Counted from the stretch's first letter, positions 35,682 to 48,440 are shown. The stretch is DNA of 64,000 nt from Theobroma cacao (GCF_000208745.1 NC_030854.1:3351703-3415702); one strand, 5' to 3'. The notes: generated by a model from the letters alone, not told the origin. Program-made: numbers and translations.

Positions 35682-38625
35682 TGTAGACACTAAAAAATTA
35701 TAATAAAACTTTATTAAAAAAAAAGAGAAAATAAAAAAATCATAAAACAAAAATCATAAACAAAAATGAATTAAAAATAATAATAATAATAAAAGAGAGA
35801 GAAAGGGGTACGACTAGCAGGGTGCGGACACACCCTGCAAAGCACCACCCTTTCTCTGCCAGACGCGAAAAACTCGCTTCTGGCAAAGTAGTGGGAGCGT
35901 GCCCCCTCCAAAAGCCAAGAACCGAGTATAAAAGGGAGGGGGCACTGTAGCAAAAAGGGGAATCCATAGCCAAAAATCCAAAAAACAAATAATTCAAAAA
36001 TCCTAGCTTTTTTAGCAACGAGAGCAGCCACAATAACCAGAAAAAAGCCAAGAACGAGTAATCGAAAAAACCTAAAAAGCCTCTAGCAATCGAATACCAC
36101 AACAAAAAATTTTCTCTACTCTTCTAACAGCCAAGAAAACAACCACAATCCACTATAAAAAATATAGTACAAAAAAAATATAATGAGAAGAGGTGGGTAG
36201 TTTGATTGAAGAGTCTTTTGGTTTGATTATTTTGGGGGCAGATTCTGATTTTTGGGAGGTTTTTGGCTTGAGTAACCGGCCCCCAAAGGTTGGGTTTTGT
36301 TGTCGTCGGTGATAGCAAAGAGAAGAGAGAGGAAAAATTTTGGGTTAGCCGTCTGCGAAAGGAAGGGACTGAGAGAGGGAGACCCGATCATTTGGGTTAC
36401 CACCGGTGATAGCAGAAGGGGAAAGAGGGTGTTGGGTCACCGATCGGCGGTAAGGTAGGGAGTTTAGTTACCGTCGATCAGGTGGAAAAGAGCTTAGGGT
36501 TCGTCGTCGGCGAAATGAGAGAGAAAAGGCTAGGGAGTTTAGTCGCCGCCGTTTGATGGTGCTACCGACCATCGTGGCACCAGATTCGACGAAAGGCTGC
36601 CCGCAGCTCCTAAAGGTTGTCATCGGTGAGGGATTATTTTAGAGAGAGAAGAGAGAGTTCGGTGGGTAGAGAGTGAAGTTGAAGAGAGAAAATGGGAAGA
36701 AAGGAAGAAAATGAAGCTTAAATAGCTAAGAGCTGGGGCATGTGAAACGGCGTCGTTTTGGGCACCAGGGGGCTGTTGAATAGGAGACCAACACGGTGCG
36801 TTTTGATAAGAGGCCACGCGGTCTTTAAAGAGGAGTTTAGTTGGAGCAGGCCGACATTTGGGCCGCTCCTAGCCCGCCAAGGTAAATCCCTGACTCTTTT
36901 GAGAATCTGTTTGTTGTCCCATTTTATATATTTTTTTTGAGAATATTAGGTAGAATTAACTATAAATTATTATAGTGTAAAATTTTTTTTCTTCTTTTCT
37001 TCATGGTATTTTAGACTTAGGAGATTAATAAAAATAGGAGAATATAGAAATAATAAAGAATAAAAAAAATAAAATATTTTTAGAAAATGTTTAGTTATAC
37101 AAAGAATTTAAGCTTAGGAAAATATTTACTACAAATATAAAGAAAAATAAAAAAAATAATAATAAAAATAATATATAAATGAATTGAGTAAATGGTAGGC
37201 TAAAGATTTATATATAGATTAAATTAAGAAATTGGAAATTATTGGATTAAGTATTAAAGTAATAAAAAAGGTATGAGAATCAATCTTAGAAAATTAACTC
37301 CTAAAAAATAAAAAATAATAATAATAATAATTCATGACATTAACTATAAGTCTAATATACCGATGATGGGATGTTCAATCGAGATGCGAGAAGTCGTAAT
37401 CCCAGGTTGATTTTTCCTAGGTTTGAAATCCGAATTAAGGCTCCACCAGTACGATGGGAGGGCTTCGATTTCGAGATCTCGAAATTTTTATGAAAAAAAA
37501 TAACAACATAAAATCATTCAAGAAATAATAAATAAATAAATAATAGATGAAAAAGAAGAATATAAAAAATAATAATAATAAGAAATAAAATAAAGATAAA
37601 ATAATAAAAAAATAATAAAGAAATATAAAATATAAAATAATAAAAATAGTAAAAAAATGATGAGATTTTTGTTCACTAAAATAACATGGAATCATGGACA
37701 ATTTATAAAGTATCCAATTATTAAAAAGGGAAATATAGGAGAAACTTCGAATAAGAAAAAAAATATAATAATAATAAAATATAATAAAATAAGAATAAAT
37801 TTCAAAAAGCATATCATATGTTTCCATTGCATAATGCACATCATGGTATTATGATATTTCTGTTCACGAGTATAAGTCCCGATGATGGGATCTTCCGAGG
37901 ATCTTGCGAAGGTGGATATTTCTCGAAAAGTTTCCTAGGTGAAAAGATATCTTCGGATCCCACCAGTATGATGAGAGGGCTCGAGAAACATCTTTAATAA
38001 AAGGCTTTCGCTCGTATTAGGTTCATATTCATGAAAACATTATTTTTAAAGAAAAACGTATGATAACTCCAATGATGGGAATTATTCGTTGAATTTGCGA
38101 AGCAAGTTTCTCAAATAATTCCCTAAGTGAGAGAACACCTCGAATCCCACCAGTATGATGGGCGGATTCGAGAGAAAGTCCTCGATAAAACGTTATTCGT
38201 TCGACATATTTTTATCCGACGCCATGCATTTCATCTTGCCTCACACGTGCATTTCACTTTATAATCAAATAAAATAATTTAATAAAATTGGAGATAAAAT
38301 AAGTAAATAATAGCTAAGGAAATAAAATGAACTAAAAAAAATAAAGCCTAATAGGATAATCTAAAAATGGTACTGTTCATGGAACGGGCGTTCCGAGGAT
38401 GTTAATCCTTCCCCGGACGTAACCGTACTCTCAAATCTAGATCTCGAAAAATGTACACCAGTTTAAGATTCTTTCGGGGCACTTAAATCTAATTAAGACT
38501 TTGTCGATTAGAATCGAGTCAATAGGTGGCCAATCACACCTAGTAAAAAAGATTGGTGGCGACTCCTAGTTTTAGAGTTTTCATCGCGTCTGACGGTCGG
38601 GTTCCTGGACCCGCACGTTACGACA
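35682..38625 (+). repeat. 3' LTR of non-autonomous gypsy element
   Basis: It starts TGTAGACAC and ends ACGACA. It aligns to the 5' LTR over its whole length with many substitutions (about 25 in the first 290 aligned bases by eye) and shorter AAT repeats. Confidence 0.88.
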
Positions 38626-38823
38626 CCCTGTTTTCATCAAAAATAAAAGCTGCTACAACTACTAGTGCAAATTAGCTGCTTAATTTCCTCAAGCCCGTAA
38701 TCTAATGGTACTATTTCACCCCACAATCCATTTGATGACTTTTCAGACCATCCATTAGCACAACCTCCATTTGATGCCATGAGCGTTTGGCTTTCATCAA
38801 CTTCATTGTAGAACTCCATTTTT

Positions 38824-41422
38824 CCACTAGTCTTGCTTTGTATTTGTTAATTGAGCCATCATGATTTAACTTGGCTTTGAAAACCCATCTAACTCTAATT
38901 ACATTCTGTTCACTTGGTCTGTCAACTAACTCCCAAGTTTCGTTCTTCAAAATCATGTCCGTTTCTGAATCCATGGCTTTTCTCCAATTCTCATCAGTTT
39001 GAGCTTTTGCAAAACTAACAGGATCAGTACAAGCTAAATTACATATTTCATAGATGTCTGCAAGTGACCTAGTCCCTCTTACAGCTAAACTTTCATCCAC
39101 CAAGTCAAGTGATTCATCATCACCTCCTTGCTCCTACTCATCTTCACCAGCAACTATAACACCAGAGTCCTGTATAATTTTGCTATCCCAATTCCACTTT
39201 TGCCCTTCATCAAACTATACATCTTTGCTAATGAAAATCCTTTTTGACTTCACATCATGCAGTCTATAACCTTTTGACAAGTCACCGTAGCCAATGAAAA
39301 TAGCTAGAATAGACTTAGGATCAAGCTTTGATCTCTTTTCATCTAGTACTTTGACATAGCAAACAAAAGCAAAAACCCTCATATGTGAAACATTAGGCTT
39401 CTGTTCATACCACAATTCATAAGTTGTTACATTAGGAAGTACTCTTAAATAAGTCAAATTCAAAATATAATTTGTTGTATTCACAGCTTCTGCCCAAAAC
39501 ACTTTAAGCATATCTTTCTAAAACATTAAACATCTAGCCATTTCCATTAGGGTTCTATTCTTCCTCTTTACAACCCCATTCTGATGAGGATTATAAGCTA
39601 CAGTCAGCTGATGTTTCACTCTCAGCTTAGCCAATAAGTTTTCAAACTCAAAAGCTATATACTCAAAACCATTATCAATTCTAAGTATCTTAATCCTTTT
39701 CTTAGAAAAGTTTTCTACCTGAGCCTTAAACTTCAGAAACTTACTCAGTACTTCTGACTTCATTTTCAAAAAATAAACCCAACTAAACTTAGTCAGATCA
39801 TCTATAAACACTATATAGTATTTGCTGTGACTCAGAGAAGGTGTTCTCATGGGACCACACAAGTCTGTATGTACCAACTCAAGTTTTTGTTTTGCAAACC
39901 AGCTTCTATGCTTAGGATAAGATCCCCTGCTTTGCTTTCCAAGCTAACAAATCTAACACAACGTCTTTATTTTGCCAAAACCAGGTAAGCCTTCAACTAA
40001 TTTATCATCAGCCAACCTCATGAGTGACTTATAGTTAACGTGACCTAACCTTCTGTGCCACAATTCAGCAGCATTATCCTCACTTACAAAAGTAGAATGC
40101 TCAACATTCATCAGATTTAGAGGATAACAATTATTTTTCATTTTGACAATTAATAATTCATCACCAGATGGATCAAAAATAGTGCATACATCATCTTTGA
40201 AAAACAATACATAATGTTTATTTGCTAATTGACCAACACTAAGCAAATTCTGATCTGATTCAGGAACCAAATAAACATCAGTGATGTATTTTATACCTAA
40301 GAGTGTCTCAACAACAACAGCTCCTCTCCCAAGTATTTTTAGGAATACTCCATTCCCAATCTTGATTTGTGCTGAAAAACTTCTATCAATTTCTGAAAAC
40401 AGTTCCTCATTGCAAGTGAGATGATGTGAACATCCACTGTCCAATAACCAAACACTCTTCTTAGTTGACTCAGCTTCTAAGTTAGCCATGAATAGCACTT
40501 CATTAGTTTCCTCAGTCTGCTCAACCACTGCTGTTTTTTCTTCACTGCCTTTCTTGAATTTACAAACCTTTTGAACATGACCAAGCTGATCACATAATAT
40601 GCACTTCACATTAGGCCTAAACTAGTAGTATTTAGAAGTGTGATTGGTTTTCTTACAATGAGTACATGGAGAGAACTTCTCTTGCTTCTTTCCTTACTTT
40701 CCTTCACCAGAATTGCTTCGTTTGCCTTTGAGCTTCTTTGCACTATCCTCTTTCACCCTTAAGCCTTTGGTCTTTGCAACCATAGCATTTTCAAGGGTTT
40801 CATTATTCCAGAGTGCTCTTCTCTACTCTAAAACAGGTAAAGCACTTAACAGTTCATTAACAGTGATCTTGGTTAAATCCTTGGAGTCTTCCAAATATGA
40901 TATTTTGGCTTCAAATCTCTCTGGAATACTCGTAAGGATCTTATTCACAATTCTTTTATCACTGACCTCCTCTCCCAACCACCTAAGCTGATTCACAAGA
41001 TTAATCAGCTTATCAGTATACTCTTGAATATTCTCATCCTCATTCATCTTCATTAACTCAAATTGCTTGAAAATATTCAACACATGCATAGCTTTAGTTT
41101 TGTCACTACCTTGATATTCCTCTTTCAAACTATCCCACACTAGCTTTGGATCTTCATAATTCATGATCTTCGCAAAGATTGTTTCTGAAGCTACTGATTG
41201 AAGGCAGATAAGAGCCTTATATCTCTTACCAACCTCTTCACTGTGCTGTTTGATTTGAGCCAAGGTTGAATTGGCATGTCGTTGTACCGAAATCTCGTCT
41301 GTCTCAACCATGTTCCAAAGATCGAAAGCTTTAAGATACAATCTCATTTTAACTGCCCAAAAAGTATAGTTAATTCCAAAGAAAACCGGTGGAGCTGTAG
41401 CACTAAAGCCTGCAGTAGCCAT
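38824..41422 (-). pseudogene. copia gag-pol remnant, one frame with eight stops
   Basis: From the ATG at 41422 the same frame carries several domains. These are a UBN2-type gag (about residues 1-200), a zinc knuckle (CILCDQLGHVQKVC, near 40600), an aspartic protease (DSGCSHHLT, near 40440), and a GAG-pre-integrase domain (LWHRRLGHVNY). The integrase core (HTDLCGP, RIDNG) follows, then a post-integrase region (FWAEAVNT) and the start of RT (WELVDRP, VRWVFKAK). In-frame stops are at 40823, 40694, 40622, 39953, 39944, 39518, 39215 and 39134 (lowest base): seven TAG and one TAA. The third integrase acidic residue is lysine (GVVKRKNRT instead of ERKNR). The element is dead. Confidence 0.9.
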
Positions 41423-41500
41423 CTTTGATGCTTGGAAGAAACAATTTCATCAACAAAGAGCAAAATCACAGGTCCCTCAAGATTAAGAGTTCTAATATCA

Positions 41501-42018
41501 TGTAGAGAAATGGAGGATAAACAAAGCAAGAAAAACTAGAAGAATGGAGAACAAAGAAAATGAAGAAAATGAGAAAATTTTAATATTGACTTGTTCAACA
41601 ACTTTTCATTTCCAACTCAATATTTATACAAGTATTTTCAATTCAAAACGAACTACCCTCAGCTTAGATGTAGCCTCGGGAACTACATGTAACAAACTCA
41701 ACTGGAATGAAGAAAACTAACTGACCTAGACAACGGTCACAACAAAAAATCAAAGAAGATGAATAAAACGACGAGTTTACTAGTCATTTAGAACCAAGAA
41801 ACTAAAACAACAAAGACTCAAGTCGTATAGAAACTAAAGAAAAAGAAACCTTAACATAAAACGACTTCACCTCATGCGTTTCACAACTCTTGGTTTAATA
41901 ATTGTGAAATGATGACGTTTTGGCTTCCTACTTAAACTCCTTTAACTAGCCATTGTTTCCTTCTTAGCTCGCAGTTGCTTTGACTTGCTTCAACCAGTTT
42001 CAAATCATTCTTTCAACA
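41501..42018 (-). repeat. 5' LTR of truncated copia element
   Basis: It has TG...CA termini on the minus strand and a primer site (TGATATTAGAAC, 9 of 12 matching the iMet consensus) directly adjacent. There is no second LTR to compare. Confidence 0.75.
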
Positions 42019-42470
42019 CTCACCAACACTTCCAAGTAACTTCTTTTCTCACGTTAAGAATCGTCCTTTGCTAGTATGTCCTCCTTTGCGTTACTGGTTT
42101 GCACTTGCATCACTTTATTCACTCCTACAATATGTTTCTTTCATAAGGCAATCCTTGGATGAAACCTTGCAACATTTGCCTCTTATTTAAAATCAAGTAG
42201 TCACTCACCATTGAGTCTTTGTGCTTCTATAAAAGTGCTGAATTGAATAAATCCAAAGCATCTCCTTCGAACCAAACTCTTCTTAGGAATAAAGATATCC
42301 AATGCATTGCCAAACCAAGCCCCAATATCACTCAACCAATATTTATGAACTCTCACAAGGATATTGTTAACAAAGACCATATGGATTTTGTTAAGAATTG
42401 GATTTCTTTGTTGATTCGCCACATTTGCCTATCCCTTGTAGCCACATTTTGCCTTTAGCCAACGATATAT
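42019..42470 (-). pseudogene. LINE-type RRM remnant, right copy
   Basis: This is the counterpart of 13687-14150 with about 5% differences and a ~16-bp deletion near 42224. It keeps the RRM blocks (MVFVNNIL, CFGFIQFSTF) but is cut by the copia LTR. It is not functional. Confidence 0.65.
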
Positions 42471-43686
42471 GAAAAAAATATTAAAGAGGACAAAAGAGTA
42501 CAACAATTGTTAGTGGTGAAAAATGGCCATTACACTATGTGGAAGCAAATTAAGGAATAGAGCTATACATTTTAAGCAAGGTTTCCAAATAACATGCATT
42601 TGCTTCCTAATCTTGAGGTTTTAGTTAAATAAACAAATCATTCTACCTCGAGAAATTTCTCAAGCCATTATAACAAAGAATACGTAGAAACAAATCAAGT
42701 AATATAGTTATATTAAGCAAGAATTTCAAACTAACATTAATATAAAAAGTTTTCAAAATTTTGAAGTAAATCACTTTTAATACGTTTAAAGTTGACACTT
42801 TAATATGGAGAACATATAACTCTATTATAACTTTACATTAATGCATGTGCCAGTTTATTCTTATCTTTTTAGCCTTACATTTATTCACATGCTATGAACA
42901 CATGATGACATATAGACTTAACTTCAAGCATGTGATAGGAATTTAAAATTAGGCCTAATCACTTATGATCGATGGTTAAGATAGTTTTTGATTTGGTACT
43001 TTTTCATTTTTTGTAAAGAGCTTAGTGCATTCATTTTCTTGTGATACATAAAACCTAGGCAGATAGATTGTGCCCCAAACCCTAGGCTAAGGCTAAGGGC
43101 TCATATGTGCTGTACCTCCTTTCACCTTGCTAAACATGGGATTTAGCACATTCTAGATAAGGTTAATGAAAAGATTATTAATACTCCACTTCAAAACTTT
43201 TTATCATAAATGTCAGGGAACTAACTGAATAAATTAGAACTTGTTGCTTCATTTGTTACCTTAAGTTTCACGTTATTCCACCTTCCCCATTTATCTTTCC
43301 ATAAACAATTATCGGTATCAAGGCTTTTTAAAATTACTCGCTATTCCTCTTTATCTCCTCTATTCTTCGTCTTGTTACTATAGGTACATGACATTATCTC
43401 CTCTATCCTTAGAGAGGGAATCCCCACAAATTTTTTATTTTTTCTTCCCCTTTCAAAACTTTCCTAGCTTTGGGTTAAAGTTTAAGGAACATCCGAGAAA
43501 GTAAAATTACTTATAATTGAATAAATATATAGTTGGTTGCTATTTGCTAACTATTTGGATTAAATATTACATGCACACCTAAGAATATTACAGTGGTATA
43601 ACAACTCACAAACCGAGAATTCACAAAACATTAGTAATGAACTTCAACCCTTAAATTTTCTCGAAGGAAAAAGAGAAATTGGTATC
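42471..43686. other. intergenic, right copy
   Basis: This is almost identical to 14151-15363 and holds no recognisable gene. Confidence 0.5.
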
Positions 43687-46376
43687 CTATATCTTGGATC
43701 GAAGTTTCTGTATGAGCTCTCTCCTCAATATCTTTCCCGAGGCTGACCTTGGGACACTATTGAGAAAAGTGACTCTTCTCAATCTTTTGTAAGGTGCAAC
43801 CTGTGGGAATCAAAGACTTATAATATGTCAGAGTAGAAAAACTTATGAGCCCAAACAGTGTGAGACCTAAAGAGCAGGATCTCATTACCTTTTCTGCAAT
43901 GAAAATTTTAACATCATCTTCATTTAGTGAGCTGTTGGGAGCGCGAACAATATATGCTATGGGAACCTCTCCAGCTTTAACATCAGGAAATCTAAAAAAG
44001 AGGGAGACAATTAGTAATCTAATTCCCATGTTGTTGTTGGCAAAGAAACATATCCAATTTCCAGGCTACTTACGGAATGACGACAACATCCACAATTTCA
44101 GGATGAGAAAGTAGCAATCCTTCAAGCTCTGCCGGTGCGACCTGACAAACAGCCGTATGAATAGATAAAATAAGTTCATTTAGAAGAAGTAGAGAACAGA
44201 AACATGACTACATTTGACAATGTCTGAAATATTACCTGAAAACCGTTACATTTTATAAGCTCCTTTATCCTGTCTACAACAAATAATTGTCCTTGTTCAT
44301 CAAAATATCCAAGATCCCCAGTACGCAGCCATCCTTTTTCATCCATAGCTAGCTTTGTAGCCTCTGGATTGTTAAAATAGCCTGAAAAAAAAAATCATAA
44401 ATCATAACTATAAAAGGAAAAATCCAGTCATGATTTTGTAGCCCAACAGGTTCGACAACTATATCAATCATTCTCTCTCCCCTTCTGTTTTTCAAATGGT
44501 GAGTTGGGTTGTCAATTATTACTCTAAAACGACATTCATTTTGTGGGAACACCCGTATCAGGTTAGTAGTAGTATAGACTGAGTGATTTGCAATCATGGT
44601 TATCATGAATTTGGTTTGTAGAGTTTGTGAGATAATATATTAATATTTTTTAATTTATATAGTCAACAAATTTAAGGTTATTAGATAAAAGGACAAACAT
44701 GCAGGTCTCGTAAATTGAAAGCAAAGAAATTCATATAGATCATTCGCATTGACACTGGCATTCGGCCCCATGACTACTTGATCATTCTCCCATACAAGAC
44801 TAGAGACCTCTAAATAAGAAGAATTTGTTATAAGGGCAATAAATTGAGTCCTTTCTTAAAGATTATGGCAAACCAAAGACAGGATTATACACCTAATAAA
44901 GCTCATGTACCTTGCATGATAGTCGGTCCTCGAATCCATATTTCTCCTATCTGATGTGGTGGGAGGGGTTTCATTGTATTGACACTAACAATTTTGGATT
45001 CTATTACAGGCATGAGTGTTCCAGTTGAACCCGAAAAACGACGCCCATGCTTTGGATTCTCCAATGAAATTTTTCCGCAGGCTTCTGTCATACCATATCC
45101 CTGCACGATGTTATGTTATTTCGGATCATGATGCATAGGTACTTTGTTTTACAACAACCCACTTTGATCGTAAAATAATGCAAATGTTACGAGATGTCAA
45201 TGCAAATTTTTAAGAGGGACAAGCCTATTAGCTAGAACGAATTGGACCCAAATTTTTTTAAAGTTAATTATACATGAAATGTATAGTATTAAATAATTTA
45301 AGGTTTATCAATATTTCCCTTTCAATTCACTACATCCCATCCCAAGAGGCAATAGCTAAAAGCAGAGTGAGGTGTACGCAACTGTTTGGCCCATCTGTTC
45401 TATCTCTTCATTATATGTCTATTTTTTATCTACCGTCCACTTCCTTTTTCCTGTTGCTTTGCTACTTCATAAGATATTTTCAACTATGTAAGTTTTTCCT
45501 TTTAAAATTGTTTTTCTGCTTTTCCCTTATTGCTTTTATGTTGCTTTTCTATTCCTTTACGTCCTTAACTTCTTCAACATTTTTTTACAGAGATCTCAAT
45601 TTTCCAAAAAATTCCTTACAAACTTGAAAAAAAAAATTAACCAAACAAAAGTCATAACATGTACAAGAGGTTAACGCAACTTTAAAAAATAAAATAAAAT
45701 CTCTTATTAAGTATTTTTTTATTGATTTCCTACTTTTCTTTTGCTCGGCTGTTGCTTTCTATCTACACTAATATTTTAGCCTTTTTAAGTTTTTCTTTCG
45801 ATTAATTCTTAAGATTTTTAATAGTTTTACTTTTACGTTTGTTCAATTTTATATTTTGTTTTTTAAAGTTATGTTGAAAGACCTTTTGCCACGTTTCATC
45901 CGATTTTATTTTATTTTTTAAAGTTACATTAATAGTTGAAAAAACATATAACCGTGTTAGTTGAATTTAACTCTACTGCTTATTAACTATTTACCATCTC
46001 GTAAAAGAGAAAAGGCCAGTGACAAAAAAATAAAGAGGAGGCACGGGAGCGGGCACAGTAAAGGGGCAGATGATTTGTATCCATCTGTCAGGTGTCAAAA
46101 TAAGTACCTGAAAAATCTCAACGTGGGCCAAATTCTTGGCACATGTCTCTATTAAGTGAGGAATGCGTAAGCCAGACTTGAGACTTGAGCTTTGAGTTGG
46201 AGAACAGTTAAGGTTTCATTTCGATTAGAAGAATCGACGAGAGCGGTTTCGTGAGGAATGAAGGAAGTGGATTCGAATATGAAGGAGGTGAGGGAGAGTT
46301 CAGGGTTTGTTGGTAGCTTGATAGGGGGCCTTGGGGAAGTGTATGTTTGGGTTATTGGATTGAATGAGTTCGCCAT
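43687..46376 (-). pseudogene. 4CL-like pseudogene, right copy
   Basis: Exons 2 to 6 are preserved with intact borders: 45100-44911, 44381-44236, 44141-44074, 43991-43889 and 43800-43687. They encode the same motifs as the left copy, with rare changes such as H for E after NPK in exon 2. Exon 1 keeps the start (46376) and about 72 codons and the last ~16 codons up to the donor at 46108. About 760 bp between are deleted and replaced by a few bases. The deletion removes the adenylate-binding P-loop and most of the N-terminal domain and leads to a stop at 46152-46154. No active enzyme can be made from this start. Confidence 0.92.
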
Positions 46377-47899
46377 GGCGAGGGTTTGTTTGCAGGAGAT
46401 AGGATTTGCGCTTTGAGATGCTTGTTTCTTGGATGACTTGAATGAAGTTTGTGAAAGTACAAATAAATAGTTGTAAAGTGGGGTTTCAACCACTTGCCAA
46501 AAGTAACTGAACAGATTTAGTAAGTTTGATTTCTTTTTTCTGAGATTGTATCGTTCTTTGGTACAGAATTAGATATCTAAATGCATACGCTACACAACTT
46601 GTCGCTTGTTGATTGGTGGTGGCAGCTGGTCATTAGGCTTTCCCGTTTTCATCTTCCCAACATGCAAATTTTTGGATAAAATACTTATTTTTTAATTTTA
46701 AGCATAATTTTATATAAATTTATTAACATTAAAAATAAATAGCCCACTTTAAAAGTGTAAATACCATTAATAAAAAATATAAAACATTTAAATTGTATTT
46801 TTTTATTAATTTAAAATATTATTATTATATATTTTTAAAAAAAATTCAAGCAGCACCAACTTCTCCAAAAGAGGGGAGCATCGATTGGTACTCCCCATTT
46901 TATATTTTTTTTATAAAAAAAATTATATAATAATAATTTTTAAAATTAATAAAAAATAAAATTATTTTTTAAATATTATCATATCATCAAATTAACGAAA
47001 ATATTAATATTGATAACGACTAAATTTATGTATTTATTAGAAGATATTTTTTTAAAATAAAATATCTATTTTAAAAATTAATAGATTTATCTAAAATATT
47101 TTTTTTTCTCTCTTCTTTCTATATCTTAGTAGGGAATTATTAACTTGAGTCAAGGATTTGAATAATTACATCAAAAATGCATAATTCTCTTCTTAAAAGG
47201 AAAGGATTCAAATCCCAACCAAAAAAAGTATCCTTGGTCAAGATTAGAGTGCTCAGGAATTCGAATTAGGCAAACTTGTCAAGCTTGCAAGCTTTGACAA
47301 GACTCAAATCGGGCCTAAACATTACTTTTAGGTCCATACTCAGCCCAGTCAAAATATTATTATATAATAAATAAACATTTATATTTAATTTTAATTCTAA
47401 AATATATATATTTTAAATATTTTAATAGAATTTTAATACCAACGCTGGCTGCTATGATAGGCGGTAATTGTTTCAATGACGCTGCGCTTTCTTTGTTATC
47501 TATGTAATGTTGTGCTCATTCATTTTTCCTTTTGATTGATCCGTTTTGCCTTGATGGCCACCCCTTGAATTTTCTAGAACTTTCTATCTTTTCTATACTT
47601 AATAATATACCAGAATGATTGAGTAAAAACAAAAAAAAATAAATAAATGAGTTAAGTAGGGTTTAAATTTAAAATGTCAATCTAATCTGATATGATTTAT
47701 AAACATTTCCAGTCTAGATCATTATACATTTAAAAGCTCACATATAGAGTTATGTTTTGCAACATAGGGCTTTTTCGCAAACTCATTAGGTGAAAACAAA
47801 ATCAAAATTAAGCCCACAAAAAATTAAAAAATCCCATATATACTAATTAGCGAAAAAGCAGTTGGGAAATAAAACTCAAAAGTTAGGTTGGAGTAAAGG
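46377..47899. other. upstream of 4CL pseudogene
   Basis: The part to about 47090 is a diverged counterpart of 18812-19459. From about 47100 the sequence is unique to the right copy. It is AT-rich and without recognisable genes. Confidence 0.5.
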
Positions 47900-48440
47900 T
47901 AGGGTGGAGTAAACAGTTATGTCGGTTAGTTCGATTTTGAATATTTAATAATCGAATTAATCGAATTTATATTTAAATATAATCGAAATCAAACCGAATT
48001 TCACAAATAACTGAACTAATCGAAACTGAATTAATTCAGTTAATTCAGTTTAGTTTTCAAAAATCAAACTTGAGAAAATTTTTTTATTTGTATATATTTA
48101 TATATGTTTTATTTTTTTATAAATCAATACTACAAAATATTAAAAATGATGATAAATAATTAGAATAAATAAGATAGATACTCATATAAACAACAAATAA
48201 TTAAAAAATATGAATAAAAATAACAACAAATAATTTATAATTTATTTCCTATGCGAAAAACCTAATTATACCTTTATTTAAATTCAGTTAATTCGATTAA
48301 AAAATTTCGAACCAAAACCAAACCAAATTAAGTCTAATAATCGAACTATTCTAACTGAACTACTTGAAAAACTGAATTAATCGATCTGAAAAAATTAAAC
48401 TCACTTTGATTTTGGTTCGGTTTGTAATTGCACACCATTA
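47900..48440. repeat. TCGAATTAA-rich interspersed repeat, MITE-like
   Basis: About 540 bp is dense in AATCGAA, CGAATTAA and TTCGGTT motifs. It begins with GTCGGTTAGTTCGATT and ends with GGTTCGGTTTGTAATTGCACACCA. Repeats with this CGGTTCGG / TGTGCA signature are common in plant genomes. The termini were not resolved and its class is a guess. Confidence 0.4.

Larger units (their letters stand above)
21656..38625 (+). mobile_element. non-autonomous Ty3-gypsy (Ogre/Tat-related) element
   Basis: Two direct ~2.95-kb LTRs (21656-24625 and 35682-38625) flank an 11-kb interior with a tRNA-Arg-type primer site at 24628, a leader resembling that of the Ogre at 1-11072, and a decayed gag. No protease, RT, RNase H or integrase was recognised. 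The 763-base gap is too small to hold pol. It lies within a MYB exon copy. No clean target duplication is seen: the bases before the element (GCCTT) and after it (CCCTG or ACCCT) agree poorly. The two LTRs differ by roughly 8% by eye. It probably moved with enzymes supplied by Ogre relatives. Confidence 0.85.
21625..38813 (-). pseudogene. MYB last-exon fragment split by retroelement
   Basis: The stop codon and last nine codons of the MYB gene at 57421 are copied at 21625-21654, and codons for about residues 272-332 at 38630-38813. Between them lies the 17-kb element 21656-38625, inserted between codons equivalent to N332 and K333. The fragment ends abruptly at 38813, where copia sequence begins, so the MYB DNA-binding domain is absent. 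Eight or so base differences in 183 bp separate it from the intact gene. It cannot be functional. Confidence 0.9.
38814..42018 (-). mobile_element. truncated Ty1/copia element joining the two copies
   Basis: On the minus strand a 518-bp 5' LTR (42018-41501, TGTTGAAAG...TCTCTACA) is followed at once by a degenerate tRNA-iMet primer site (41500-41489), then gag, protease, integrase and the first part of RT. The element stops in the RT near KARLV, where MYB exon sequence begins at 38813. RNase H and the 3' LTR are missing. Its LTR end abuts the LINE remnant of the right-hand copy. Confidence 0.88.

Noticed and set aside
38711..39103. 130-codon chimeric frame joining copia RT to MYB-derived sequence
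   Set aside because: The MYB part is read in the wrong frame, so it does not encode a meaningful fusion protein. It is a by-product of the junction.
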